Source of the DNA: Marinitoga aeolica
GTDB taxonomy: Bacteria > Thermotogota > Thermotogae > Petrotogales > Petrotogaceae
DNA: 64,000 nucleotides
Assembly (NCBI RefSeq): GCF_029910535.1
Contig: NZ_CP069362.1
Span: 2,380,242-2,444,241, forward strand
Reading direction: 5' to 3'
Below, piece by piece: positions 8,276 to 16,696 of this stretch. The notes under the pieces are model-generated. The model saw only the letters and a list, made by a program, of their open reading frames with translations. It did no database searches and was not told the origin of the DNA. Within the stretch, counting starts at the first letter, position 1; each line of letters opens with the position of its first letter. A program made the translations under genes and the position numbers.

Positions 8276-9567
8276 TTAACCACCATCTTTTTCTCAAATT
8301 TTTTTACTCTATACCATAATTTTATAAAACTTTCTGTTTCTTTTTTTTCTTCAGGACAACCTTTGCTTCCGCGAAGTGCAGCATTTCTACATCCACCATG
8401 ACATAAAGGCAATATTTTGCATTCTTTACAATTTTTATCTTCATATCCATTATAACTATGCCATTTTAACTGTTTTTTTGTTTCTAATTTTATTTTTCCA
8501 TTTTCTATTTTCCCCATTTCCATTCCTTCTTCTACTGCAACTGTACATGGATATATTTCCCCTTCTGGACCAATTACCATATTATATACATTATCAAATT
8601 CGCAATACATATCTCCATTTAATATTGGTAACATTACTTTAAATCCTCTATTTATTGCCATTTCATATAATTTTGAGAGTTTTGTAAATGAATTTTCTTT
8701 TCTGAAATCTCTGACGTGTATATGAAATTCTTCATTCCTTTCTGATGCTTGGAATATCCATCTAAAATATATTTTCATTCTTTCTTTTGGAAACTTCTCT
8801 AAATAATCAAATAATTTCTCTATTTTTTCATAATTTTCAGGACCTACATTTACTCTTATTGATATATTTGTTTCTTTTGTATTTTCAAATAACGTTTCTA
8901 TTCCTTCTATTATTTTTTTAAATGTTTTTCCTCCACCAACTAATGGTCGATATTTATCGTGTGTTTCTTCTATTCCATCAAGAGTTATCTGAACATTTTT
9001 TATTTTTAATTCATCAAATTTTGATATATCTATATAATTCAATAAATATCCATTTGATGACATTGATGAAAACAGTTCTGCTTCACTTTCATCTATTATT
9101 TTTTTATTTATATATTCAATGACTTTGAAGTTCATCAATGGTTCTCCACCAAACCAACCTATTGATATTATTTTTTTATTCTTGCTTATGTTGATAATAT
9201 AATCTGCTATTTCTTCTGCTTTTTCTATTGTCATTATTTTATTTCTTTTTGTTTCATAACAATATACACAATCAAAATTGCATTGGAAAGTTGGAATTAT
9301 TGTAAACGTCGCTCGAGAATTATCAAATCGCGCTCTATAATTTCTCATTTTTATTTCTTCATATTCATTATAATCTTTTTCTATAATATATCCACCATAT
9401 TTTAATTGTTCAAATAATTCATCATCAACTATATTCCCTTTTAATATTTCTTTTATTTTTTGAACATTTTCACGTTTTACTTCAGCTATTGCTCCTGTTC
9501 TTAAGTTAACTAATACCGGAACTTTATCTATTTCTAAAAAGTAATTGTAATATGATTCTTTATACAT
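8272..9567 (-). CDS. Radical SAM/SPASM peptide maturase II-B1
   Basis: ATG at 9567 is preferred over the GTG at 9576 because it lies 5 bases after AGGTGG. The protein of about 431 residues has an N-terminal domain ending GGYIIEKDYNEY, the CNFDCVYC motif (about Cys96, 100, 103), WFGGEPLM, and SPASM cysteines (YCEFDN, YPCTVA, CKECKILPLCHGGC). It is the first gene of operon II-B. The 274-bp gap upstream (9577-9850) has no gene; it holds a TATAAT-like site and should carry the promoter. It likely modifies the 53-residue precursor together with the next enzyme. Confidence 0.92.
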   Translation of the reverse strand: MYKESYYNYFLEIDKVPVLVNLRTGAIAEVKRENVQKIKEILKGNIVDDELFEQLKYGGYIIEKDYNEYEEIKMRNYRARFDNSRATFTIIPTFQCNFDCVYCYETKRNKIMTIEKAEEIADYIINISKNKKIISIGWFGGEPLMNFKVIEYINKKIIDESEAELFSSMSSNGYLLNYIDISKFDELKIKNVQITLDGIEETHDKYRPLVGGGKTFKKIIEGIETLFENTKETNISIRVNVGPENYEKIEKLFDYLEKFPKERMKIYFRWIFQASERNEEFHIHVRDFRKENSFTKLSKLYEMAINRGFKVMLPILNGDMYCEFDNVYNMVIGPEGEIYPCTVAVEEGMEMGKIENGKIKLETKKQLKWHSYNGYEDKNCKECKILPLCHGGCRNAALRGSKGCPEEKKETESFIKLWYRVKKFEKKMVVK

Positions 9568-9850
9568 TTTTTCCACCTGCTATTATAAAGATTTAGTTTT
9601 TATTTATTAATTATAATAATTTTAACAAAGAATATATATAATATAAATAACGTTAATGTAAATTTCTCTTTTCTTAAATTTAATAATTTTACTTATTTAT
9701 TTTATCAAATGATATGTTTTTATTGTTAATTATTTAATTTATATTATACAATATTTGATATATTCTCTTTGTGAATGAGGTTAAGAAAATTCAGGAACTT
9801 TTTTGTGTCCATTTACAAATTCTATATGTTTTTACTAATATCTTTCTAAT

Positions 9851-10594
9851 CTAATATTTTGGTTCATATTTTCTGAAAAATAGATATCCTATTATAAATA
9901 CTGTTGTTGCCATTAATAATGGTATTATTATTTTCCACAAACTAAGATACATTATAAATTCTATTCCTTTTGAAGATATTAATTTTCTTGTCATTATATA
10001 TACAAAATTTAATGGATGATATATTTTATTTTGAACTGGCAATAGGAAATAACTATATATTACAAATAATGATATTATTATTGAAAAGAGGTTATTTTTT
10101 ACAATTACATATATCATCATTCCTAATAATGCAGTAAATAATATTGCTATTTCATAGTTTAAGTAGGCTACTATTGTTAATGACATCCCTTTTGTATCGG
10201 GTTTTCCAATTACTATCATATAGTAATATGTTAATATTATTAGATTATATATACTATACAATGTTGTTATCCAGAATAATGATATTGATTTTTTTATGTA
10301 GAATTTTAATCTTGTGTTTTCCATGAATATATATGTGTATAATCTGCTTTCTGTTATTTCATGTAATATTTTTATTCCAAGTATTATTGCTATTAATTGT
10401 ATTAATCCCATAAAGTTCCACATTGATCCAAAGTATTTTGCTGCTATTATGGATATTGATGGTTTTCCATAATACCCCCTTGCTATCATATAAACTATAC
10501 CTTTGGCTCTTATTGTTGAAAAGAAATAGTATATTATTAATGATGCTATAAAAAATTTATCTTTTTTTATCTTTTGTATTTCTGCTTTAATCAT
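9851..10594 (-). CDS. ABC-2 type membrane permease (RiPP operon II-A)
   Basis: A protein of about 247 residues with six hydrophobic helices, little sequence conservation and no catalytic motifs, typical of lantibiotic-immunity or ABC-2 permeases. ATG at 10594 is chosen because an AGGGG ribosome site lies 9 bases upstream; the ATG at 10603 would sit directly against it. It overlaps the end of the ATPase gene. It ends operon II-A. Export of, or immunity to, the 69-residue precursor product is inferred from order. Confidence 0.82.
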   Translation of the reverse strand: MIKAEIQKIKKDKFFIASLIIYYFFSTIRAKGIVYMIARGYYGKPSISIIAAKYFGSMWNFMGLIQLIAIILGIKILHEITESRLYTYIFMENTRLKFYIKKSISLFWITTLYSIYNLIILTYYYMIVIGKPDTKGMSLTIVAYLNYEIAILFTALLGMMIYVIVKNNLFSIIISLFVIYSYFLLPVQNKIYHPLNFVYIMTRKLISSKGIEFIMYLSLWKIIIPLLMATTVFIIGYLFFRKYEPKY

Positions 10595-11432
10595 TTTTTC
10601 CATCCCCTGATGATATTTTTATAAATGTTTTTTCCAGGATAGATGTATTTTTTTCTATATCTTTTATTCTTACTCCATATTGCGTAAGTTTTTTCAATGT
10701 TTGTATTATATTGTTGCTTTTTATTATTGTTTTACCCTCTTCTATTTTGTATTCTAACCATTCGGGATATTTCTGTGTTTCTGTATATATTATATATTCA
10801 TCATTTTTTTTAAATTCATCTTTTGATAAGATTTTTTTTATTTTTCCATCATGTAATATACCTACTCTGTCTGCCATTTCTTTTGCTTCTGATAATACAT
10901 GAGTGCTTATTATTATACTTTTTCCTCTTTCTTTTAAATCTTCCATTAATTTAATGAAGTTTTTTCTTTCTATTGGGTCCAATCCTTCTGTTGGTTCATC
11001 AAATATGTATATATCTGGATCTATTAATAGTAATATTGAAACCGCAAGCCTTTTTTTCATTCCTGTTGAATATTTACCAACTTTCTTTTTTGCATGTTGT
11101 TGTATTCCCGTTATTTTTAAATATTTATCCATACTTTCTTTGTTTATTTTTTTATATATTGATGATGTTATATATTTTATGTTTTCGTATGCATTCATAT
11201 TTTTCATAAATTGTGGTTCTTCTACAAAACCCAATAGTTTTTTGCCTTTTTTTATTTTTATTTCACCTTCATCTGGATTATATACTTTTGTTAATATATA
11301 AAATAGTGTTGATTTCCCTGCTCCATTTTCTCCTAATATTACAAATTTTTCCTCTTCTTTTACATCAAAGTTTATTCCTTTTAAAACTTCTTTTTCTTTA
11401 AACTTCTTTTTTATGTTTTTTATATCTATCAT
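10587..11432 (-). CDS. ABC transporter ATP-binding protein (RiPP operon II-A)
   Basis: A 281-residue ATPase: Walker A GENGAGKST near residue 35, signature YSTGMKKRL, Walker B IYIFDEPTEGLD and switch His STHVLSEA. The C-terminal about 70 residues extend beyond the core, as in bacitracin- or lantibiotic-type exporters. It partners the overlapping permease gene. It lies 127 bp downstream of the Cys-rich precursor and after one arm of an inverted repeat, so expression may be lower than that of the precursor. Confidence 0.92.
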   Translation of the reverse strand: MIDIKNIKKKFKEKEVLKGINFDVKEEEKFVILGENGAGKSTLFYILTKVYNPDEGEIKIKKGKKLLGFVEEPQFMKNMNAYENIKYITSSIYKKINKESMDKYLKITGIQQHAKKKVGKYSTGMKKRLAVSILLLIDPDIYIFDEPTEGLDPIERKNFIKLMEDLKERGKSIIISTHVLSEAKEMADRVGILHDGKIKKILSKDEFKKNDEYIIYTETQKYPEWLEYKIEEGKTIIKSNNIIQTLKKLTQYGVRIKDIEKNTSILEKTFIKISSGDGKND

Positions 11433-11537
11433 TTTTTCACCACCAATTTCAACACTTTTTATATTTTGTATTTCTAAATATTTTATGTTAAAATTATAAT
11501 GTTTTTTAAAGTTTTTAATAAAAAATATCCATAGGGT

Positions 11538-11815
11538 TGTGGCTGGAAAAGTAAGTTTATTATTCTGGAATATCTATATTATTACCAGTGCAGTGATCAA
11601 CAACACACCAATCGGCATCATTACAATCTCCTAAGTCAATAATCGTGCACCAATCAGGTGCAGGGCTACAATTTCCACCATCATAACCTGAACAATAATC
11701 AAAAGGAAGAGTACAATCACTATTCAAAGAATTCTTAGTTGTTCCATTAATAACCTTTATATGTTTCATAATATATCAACCTCCATTTAAAACTTGCTTT
11801 TCTTTTCCAGCCACA
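11538..11815. repeat. 14-bp inverted repeat bracketing precursor gene II-A
   Basis: TGTGGCTGGAAAAG at 11538-11551 is the exact reverse complement of CTTTTCCAGCCACA at 11802-11815. The similarity goes on inward with a small gap (AAACTTAC against AAACTTGC). The two arms enclose only the 69-residue precursor gene. The transcript could fold with the arms paired around the precursor message, or the unit could be a mobile cassette. Confidence 0.8.
11560..11769 (-). CDS. RiPP precursor peptide II-A with seven Cys-x(n)-Asp motifs (69 aa)
   Basis: ATG at 11769 follows an AATGGAGGTTGA ribosome site. The product has a leader-like start (MKHIKVINGTTKNSLNS) and a core with seven Cys. Each Cys is followed by Asp within two to six residues: CTLPFD, CSGYD, CSPAPD, CTIID, CNDAD, CVVD and CTGNNID. 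Freyrasin-type ranthipeptides carry thioethers from Cys to Asp side-chain carbons in Cx3D motifs, made by a radical SAM/SPASM enzyme. The pattern here suggests a related polycyclic product. The maturase is probably the one at 13123-14352. The precursor call is strong; the linkage chemistry is inferred. Confidence 0.85.
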   Translation of the reverse strand: MKHIKVINGTTKNSLNSDCTLPFDYCSGYDGGNCSPAPDWCTIIDLGDCNDADWCVVDHCTGNNIDIPE

Positions 11816-11834
11816 GAATTTAAAATTCATATTT

Positions 11835-13118
11835 TTATTCAAGTTTTAATTCATAAACTTCAAATATAAAAAGATTTTTATCTTCTTTTTTTTCTATTTC
11901 GTTTAATACACCATAATACTTATCTTTCATTTTAAAAAAATGTATTGCTTTATTCAAAATTTTATTTATGTTACCTGTTTCAAGATTTATTTTATAAATG
12001 TTTCCATTAAAAAGAAATATTTCAAATTGATTTTGTAAGTTCAAACTAACTTTAAAAGGTGTATTTGAACAGAGAAATGTAGCATAATCGGATTTTTTTA
12101 ATTCGCTTTCCCATGATATTTTAAATTTATTATCTATTATTTTTCCTAATATTATTTTTGTTGTACTATCTTCCTGCACTTCTATTAATATTTTTTCATT
12201 TTTATAGGTATTATAGTGATAATTTATATTTCCTTCTTTCAAAAATGGATATATTTCTTCCATATTTATATTTTCTATTTTATTATTATCGAGATTATAT
12301 CTTTTTATATTTATTTTTCCACCATAATTACCAAAATATACATATTTTTCATCTTGATATATATATGTATAATAGTTCATATCTGAAAATATTTTTTCAT
12401 CTTTCTTTATTAATTCATAGTTTTTTGCATCAAATGTGTGTTTTAACTTTATGTATTTACTGTTTGAACCAAAAAAAGATGTCACACTTTTTTCTGGTAT
12501 TGTTTCGAATAGATATAGTTTATCTTTATACTCTGCCATTTCTAATATCCCTGAAAAATCTTTTAATGTTATTAATTCTTTATACCAGTTTAAATCTTTA
12601 TCCACTATCATTACCGTTCGTTCTGATTCATTTACTCCTACACTCATTATTATTTTATCTTTCAATTCATAATCAATCATAACTGCAAATGACTTTACTC
12701 CTAAATTAAGCTTTTTGTTAAATATATATTTTCCTTCTTTTCTTATATATTCATTTATTTCCATATCTCCATTTTTTTCATTTCCACATATTATCCAGAA
12801 TTTATCATCAAAATTGTATACTGTTATTATTGTTGCACCTGTAAGTCCTCCGATCTCATATAATGCTGGAGCACGCATTTTTATTGTTTGTTTTGTATTA
12901 TTTTTTAAGGAGTATATGCGTGTCTCAAAATCTTTTTCAGTAGTTACAACAAATGGTGTAATTATTGCTTCATTTTTTGTAAATGTTGCTATTAATTTTG
13001 GTGGTTTTTTTTCATTTTCTATTTCTATCTCAATTCTTTTTATCATTTTTAATCTATCAGAAAATAAAGAAATTGATATTGTTAATATAAATAAAATCAT
13101 TAATATATTTCTTTTCAT
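11835..13118 (-). CDS. Secreted beta-rich protein of unknown function in RiPP operon II-A
   Basis: A 427-residue protein with an N-terminal signal peptide (KRNILMILFILTISISLFS). The rest is made of repeating short strands with aromatic and Lys-rich turns (KFWIICGNEKNGD, KYVYFGNYGGKINI, KIILGKIIDNKFKISWE), like a beta-propeller. No catalytic motif is visible. It starts 4 bp after the maturase stop and ends 65 bp before the precursor start, so it belongs to the RiPP operon. It could bind the mature peptide, help its secretion or protect the producer. I do not recognise the family. Confidence 0.75.
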   Translation of the reverse strand: MKRNILMILFILTISISLFSDRLKMIKRIEIEIENEKKPPKLIATFTKNEAIITPFVVTTEKDFETRIYSLKNNTKQTIKMRAPALYEIGGLTGATIITVYNFDDKFWIICGNEKNGDMEINEYIRKEGKYIFNKKLNLGVKSFAVMIDYELKDKIIMSVGVNESERTVMIVDKDLNWYKELITLKDFSGILEMAEYKDKLYLFETIPEKSVTSFFGSNSKYIKLKHTFDAKNYELIKKDEKIFSDMNYYTYIYQDEKYVYFGNYGGKINIKRYNLDNNKIENINMEEIYPFLKEGNINYHYNTYKNEKILIEVQEDSTTKIILGKIIDNKFKISWESELKKSDYATFLCSNTPFKVSLNLQNQFEIFLFNGNIYKINLETGNINKILNKAIHFFKMKDKYYGVLNEIEKKEDKNLFIFEVYELKLE

Positions 13119-13122
13119 TTTA

Positions 13123-14352
13123 TCATCTCCCTACTTTTAATTTTTCTACTCCTATTTTTGTTAGGTTGCAAGAAATACTTCGGCTTTTACTTTTTGTTAA
13201 TAATTCATATGGGCATCCACCACCGCATATATTTCTCAATTCGCATAAACCGCAATCTTCTTCTATTTTTTTAACTACTTTCTTATAAAATTCCTTTTTA
13301 TAGTTAATAAATTCTTCCCATTGCATCCCCACTTCTCCAAGTTCATAGTCTTTTTCACCTGTGAATCTCTGGCATGGGTATATTTTTCCATCTATATCTA
13401 TTGATACTATTCCCAACCCCGCTCCACATGGATATTTTTTAATTTCTCCTTTTTTTATAGTTTCCCATACTCCACTTATATTTAACGGGATAAACCTTTT
13501 ATCTTTTTCTTCTATTATTTCTTCAACTTCTTTGTATAATTTTTTCTTTTCTTTTTCTGTCCATTTTTTTGTGTAAGGGTATGATGCAATCGCAAAAGAA
13601 TAGCCACCAACATTTAGCTCTTTTATAAAATGTTCTGCTATTTTTTTAATTTCTATTTTCTGATTTGTTACTGTTGCTCTAACGTTTAACTTTTTCCTTT
13701 TTTCCAGTATTAACTCTATATTTTCTGCTATTTTTTCATATGATCCCTTTCCTCCAACAAATGGCCTTTGAAAATTTTGTATATACTCACAACCATCTAT
13801 ACTTAATGTTAATGAAAAATTTTCTTTGATTAAAAAGTCTATTATTTCTTTATCCATTATCGTCCCATTAGTGGTTATTGAATATCCAATCTTTTTGTTA
13901 TATTTCTTTCCTAATTTTTTTGATAATGCCACGCTTTCTTTTATTTTTTTGAATTCAAGTAATGGTTCTCCACCAAAAAACGTTATTGTTATTTTTTTCT
14001 TTTTTGTATTTGAAAATATATATTCTAAACTTTCTTTTATCAATTTCATATTCATACTTTCTGGTTTCTCTTTATGAGCATAGCAGTATATACATTCAAG
14101 ATTACATGCTTTTGTTATATTTAATATAATATTTGATGGTTCAAATATTATGTCTGAATTATAGAATTTTTCGCTTTCTTTTATTTTTTTATTGATTATA
14201 TTTTTTAATGTTTTTATATCTTTTTCAACATCTTTATTTTTTTTATTTTCTGTAAGATGTGAATAGGCTATTTCATCTAGTTCGACTAATGTTACACTAT
14301 CAAGGTCCAATAGATACTTTCTTTTATTATTTTGATAGAGTTTATATTTCAT
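13123..14352 (-). CDS. Radical SAM/SPASM peptide maturase II-A
   Basis: A 409-residue enzyme with CNLECIYC (Cys83, 87, 90), FFGGEPLL and SPASM cysteines (YPCGAGLG, YPCQRFTG, CGLCELRNICGGGC, SISC). It shares SIDG...IQNFQRP with the operon I enzyme, so the two are closer to each other than to the other three maturases. It is the first gene of operon II-A, 121 bp downstream of pheromone-like gene 2, and probably acts on the CxnD-rich precursor at 11560-11769. Confidence 0.92.
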   Translation of the reverse strand: MKYKLYQNNKRKYLLDLDSVTLVELDEIAYSHLTENKKNKDVEKDIKTLKNIINKKIKESEKFYNSDIIFEPSNIILNITKACNLECIYCYAHKEKPESMNMKLIKESLEYIFSNTKKKKITITFFGGEPLLEFKKIKESVALSKKLGKKYNKKIGYSITTNGTIMDKEIIDFLIKENFSLTLSIDGCEYIQNFQRPFVGGKGSYEKIAENIELILEKRKKLNVRATVTNQKIEIKKIAEHFIKELNVGGYSFAIASYPYTKKWTEKEKKKLYKEVEEIIEEKDKRFIPLNISGVWETIKKGEIKKYPCGAGLGIVSIDIDGKIYPCQRFTGEKDYELGEVGMQWEEFINYKKEFYKKVVKKIEEDCGLCELRNICGGGCPYELLTKSKSRSISCNLTKIGVEKLKVGR

Positions 14353-14383
14353 TTTTTTCTCCTTTCTTTTTAATATTAAAAAT

Positions 14384-14447
14384 GTATTGTATCATAAAAC
14401 CTTATATGCTATAATTTAAATGTATTTTACAAATAACTGAGTATAAA
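14384..14447 (-). promoter_or_regulatory. Conserved promoter block of RiPP operon II-A
   Basis: On the minus strand: ACTCAGTTATTTGT, a gap, then ATTTAAATTATAGCA and ATAAGG. Nearly the same roughly 60 bases occur at 19664-19727 before operon III, and a looser form at 2790-2840 before operon I. Position and conservation outside coding sequence suggest promoter plus operator for the RiPP genes. Confidence 0.55.
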
Positions 14448-14473
14448 GCTTTTAGTTTTCATATGATATCTTA

Positions 14474-14608
14474 TTATCCTCTGGAATTTTCAATTTGAAC
14501 TTGAGGATTAGTTGAATCAGTTTTATATTTATCCTCATTATCTCCTGCAAAAATAATATTTGTTAACATTAATAAAAAAATAATAAATAAAATTAATATT
14601 TTTTTCAT
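14474..14608 (-). CDS. Small secreted peptide, candidate pheromone 2 (44 aa)
   Basis: ATG at 14608 follows GGAGGTGATAGG. The 44-residue product has a signal peptide (MKKILILFIIFLLMLTNIIF, then AGD) and a polar tail (NEDKYKTDSTNPQVQIENSR, then G). The middle GDNEDKYKTDS is shared with pheromone-like peptide 3 and the N-P-Q-V-Q-x-E core with both paralogues; the last residues are unique. It is divergent from the intact TPR-like gene at 14879, its most likely partner. The secretion call is strong, the signalling role inferred. Confidence 0.75.
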   Translation of the reverse strand: MKKILILFIIFLLMLTNIIFAGDNEDKYKTDSTNPQVQIENSRG

Positions 14609-14626
14609 CCTATCACCTCCGTTATT

Positions 14627-14654
14627 ATTTTACTATTTCTAACATGGTTTTCAA
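14627..14654 (-). promoter_or_regulatory. Putative promoter of pheromone-like gene 2
   Basis: TTGAAA, 16 bases, TAAAAT on the minus strand. The 28-base block is identical to the one at 19904-19931 and close to 3006-3033. Confidence 0.5.
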
Positions 14655-14878
14655 GCATTTTTGGCTATTTTATAATTCTTTATTTATGGTATTTTTAATT
14701 TTTATATTTTCTCATTTTTTTATTAACTCCATCTTGTTACTTTATGTTAATATTAGCTATTTCCTTTTTCTTAATATTTTTAATTTAATCTTCTTCATTT
14801 TGTTTTTGTAAAAAATTACAAAATAAATCAGAGATTTTTAAGTAAAAATATGATTACAAATTTATTGAGGTGTTTTTA

Positions 14879-16477
14879 ATGAAAAATAATATTTCTTTAA
14901 AATCCTTGATTGATATCATAAGTTTTGGATATTATTCTTATCCAATTATTAATTTCTTATATTTAAATATAAATGATATTTCTTTAAAATATTATCTTTT
15001 GTTATTAAAATCCAAATGGAAAAAAGATTATTATTTAGCTATTGATTATTCTAAAAAAACTATTTCAACAACAACAACAACAACAATATTAAGAGAACTT
15101 GCAAGATTTGAACTTGTTTCTTTATACAATAAAGTTGGGAAATATGATTTAGCAAAAAAAGAAATTAATATTTTAAAAAATAATTTTGATAAACTTCCAT
15201 CATATGCAAGATATTTAATGGTACCAGGGTTAAACTTGCTCAATAAATCATATAACATAACTGATAATTTTAAAGTTTATTCAGACAATTATATTGAAAA
15301 TGATTTAGATAAAGCTATTTTGATTTATTCAAAAGCAAGAGATTTCATTAAAGAGAAAGAATATTCTAAAGCATATAAAAGATTTATTGAGGGATTTTTT
15401 CTTTCTAAAAATTTCCCTCATCCTACTATGATTTGTAATGGTTTAAATGGTGCTGCGTGGTGGATAAGAGAAGTAGATAAGAAGAAAGCGTTAGTTGTAG
15501 CTGATTTATTAGAGTATTATGTTGGTTATTATTTTGAAGATTTACCTAAGATATATAATTGGTTTGATACTATTTTTGAAGTAAAGAAAATTAATAATGA
15601 TATAACAATATTTGATATATCGAGTATTGTTATTAAGCTAAATAAATTAAATAAGGTTAAAATAAAAAAACAGTTTTTCCATTTTATTCCTGATATTTCT
15701 TCATCAACGTATAATATAACCAATGAATTAAAAAATTATATTTTAAAATATGTTGATTTAATGGTTAAAAAAGGAATAATAAATTCCAAAAGTATATTAA
15801 AAATCATAAATTCAAAAAAAATAAGTTATACCTCTAGAAAACCATATGCTATAAAAAATGAATTGTATAAAATGTATATAAATAAAACTTTTAAAGAAAA
15901 CATAATCAAATTTAAAAAGAAAAATAAAATAAAAATACAAGAATTATTTTTTGCAACATATTCATCATTAATAGAAAAACCATATTTTACAAAAAGTTGC
16001 ATTTTAAAATTGTTTTTTGAAGGAGATAAAGATAAAATCATTAAATATTTCTCAAGTAATTATGAGAAAATGTATTTTTTTAACTTAATGCTATCTGAAT
16101 TTAAGGTTAAAGAAATTGAGAAAAGGATAATGAATCCTGATGATTTTGAAAAGATAAAACCTGATGTATCTCCATTTTTCATATCAAGAAAAAAATTAAT
16201 ATTTAATCTTTTAAAAAATGCGAAAAATTTTAAAGAGTTTATTCTTAAATATTTCGAACTCAATGAGGAAGAAATGAGAACTTTTGATATGTTTTTAAGA
16301 AATGGTGTTCGTTATGATATAATATGGCCTATTATTCCAAAAGTTGATGGTAATTTGAAATCTTTCGCTTTAAAATATAATATTACTCAAAAACGAGTTG
16401 CTTTAGGATATTATTCTTTTGAAGATGCTGAACGAAAACTTCTTGATTCTATTATTGAGAATTTTGTGAAAATATAG
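14879..16477 (+). CDS. TPR-like helical protein, candidate pheromone receptor/regulator (intact copy 2)
   Basis: ATG at 14879 lies 8 bases after TTGAGG; the GTG at 14870 overlaps that site. The protein of about 532 residues is almost wholly helical. Hairpins such as ELARFELVSLYNKVGKYDLA and ARDFIKEKEYSKAYKRFIEG have TPR spacing. There is no signal peptide or membrane helix, so it is cytosolic. The C-terminal 210 residues are nearly identical to copy 1 except for a 20-residue island (about PKVDGNLKSFALKYNITQKR) that could be a helix-turn-helix. Divergence from a secreted-peptide gene recalls RRNPP receptors of Firmicutes, but no standard N-terminal HTH is present. A (ACA)6 run encodes six Thr near residue 63. 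Confidence 0.7.
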   Translation: MKNNISLKSLIDIISFGYYSYPIINFLYLNINDISLKYYLLLLKSKWKKDYYLAIDYSKKTISTTTTTTILRELARFELVSLYNKVGKYDLAKKEINILKNNFDKLPSYARYLMVPGLNLLNKSYNITDNFKVYSDNYIENDLDKAILIYSKARDFIKEKEYSKAYKRFIEGFFLSKNFPHPTMICNGLNGAAWWIREVDKKKALVVADLLEYYVGYYFEDLPKIYNWFDTIFEVKKINNDITIFDISSIVIKLNKLNKVKIKKQFFHFIPDISSSTYNITNELKNYILKYVDLMVKKGIINSKSILKIINSKKISYTSRKPYAIKNELYKMYINKTFKENIIKFKKKNKIKIQELFFATYSSLIEKPYFTKSCILKLFFEGDKDKIIKYFSSNYEKMYFFNLMLSEFKVKEIEKRIMNPDDFEKIKPDVSPFFISRKKLIFNLLKNAKNFKEFILKYFELNEEEMRTFDMFLRNGVRYDIIWPIIPKVDGNLKSFALKYNITQKRVALGYYSFEDAERKLLDSIIENFVKI

Positions 16478-16558
16478 AGTTTATATATTATTTGTAATTT
16501 TTTTACAAATTCAATGATAATTATATAAATTTACAAATCCTTTGATACTTCATAAAAA

Positions 16559-16580
16559 GTAGAAGGGCGAACCCTTCTAC
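16559..16580 (-). terminator. Terminator of RiPP operon III
   Basis: GTAGAAGGG pairs with CCCTTCTAC; on the minus strand the loop is TTCG, a very stable tetraloop, followed by TTTTT. It lies just after the 36-residue precursor stop and can also stop the convergent TPR gene. Confidence 0.88.
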
Positions 16581-16585
16581 AAGTT

Positions 16586-16696
16586 TTAGTTTAATTTAGA
16601 AGATGTGCCATTACAACAATTTGAAACTCCACCTACGCCACATTCTGCGGTATATCCTATTTTTTTAACTTTTAATGGTTTTAAAATTTCTCTCAT
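16586..16696 (-). CDS. RiPP precursor peptide III (36 aa)
   Basis: ATG at 16696 follows a perfect AAGGAGGTGG ribosome site inside the end of the ABC gene and overlaps its stop by 4 bases. The peptide starts MREILKPLKVKKIGYT and ends with the core-like AECGVGGVSNCCNGTSSKLN, with three Cys, Gly-rich and Ser/Thr-rich. It is the last gene of the operon after a maturase and an exporter and is followed by a strong terminator. It has no Cys-x(n)-Asp pattern, so its modification should differ from that of precursor II-A. Family not recognised. Confidence 0.72.
   Translation of the reverse strand: MREILKPLKVKKIGYTAECGVGGVSNCCNGTSSKLN

Noticed and set aside
9577..9850. Possible 22-aa peptide (begins MDTKKFLNFL) in the gap upstream of operon II-B
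   Set aside because: No ribosome site, no signal peptide and no Cys; more likely leader/promoter DNA.
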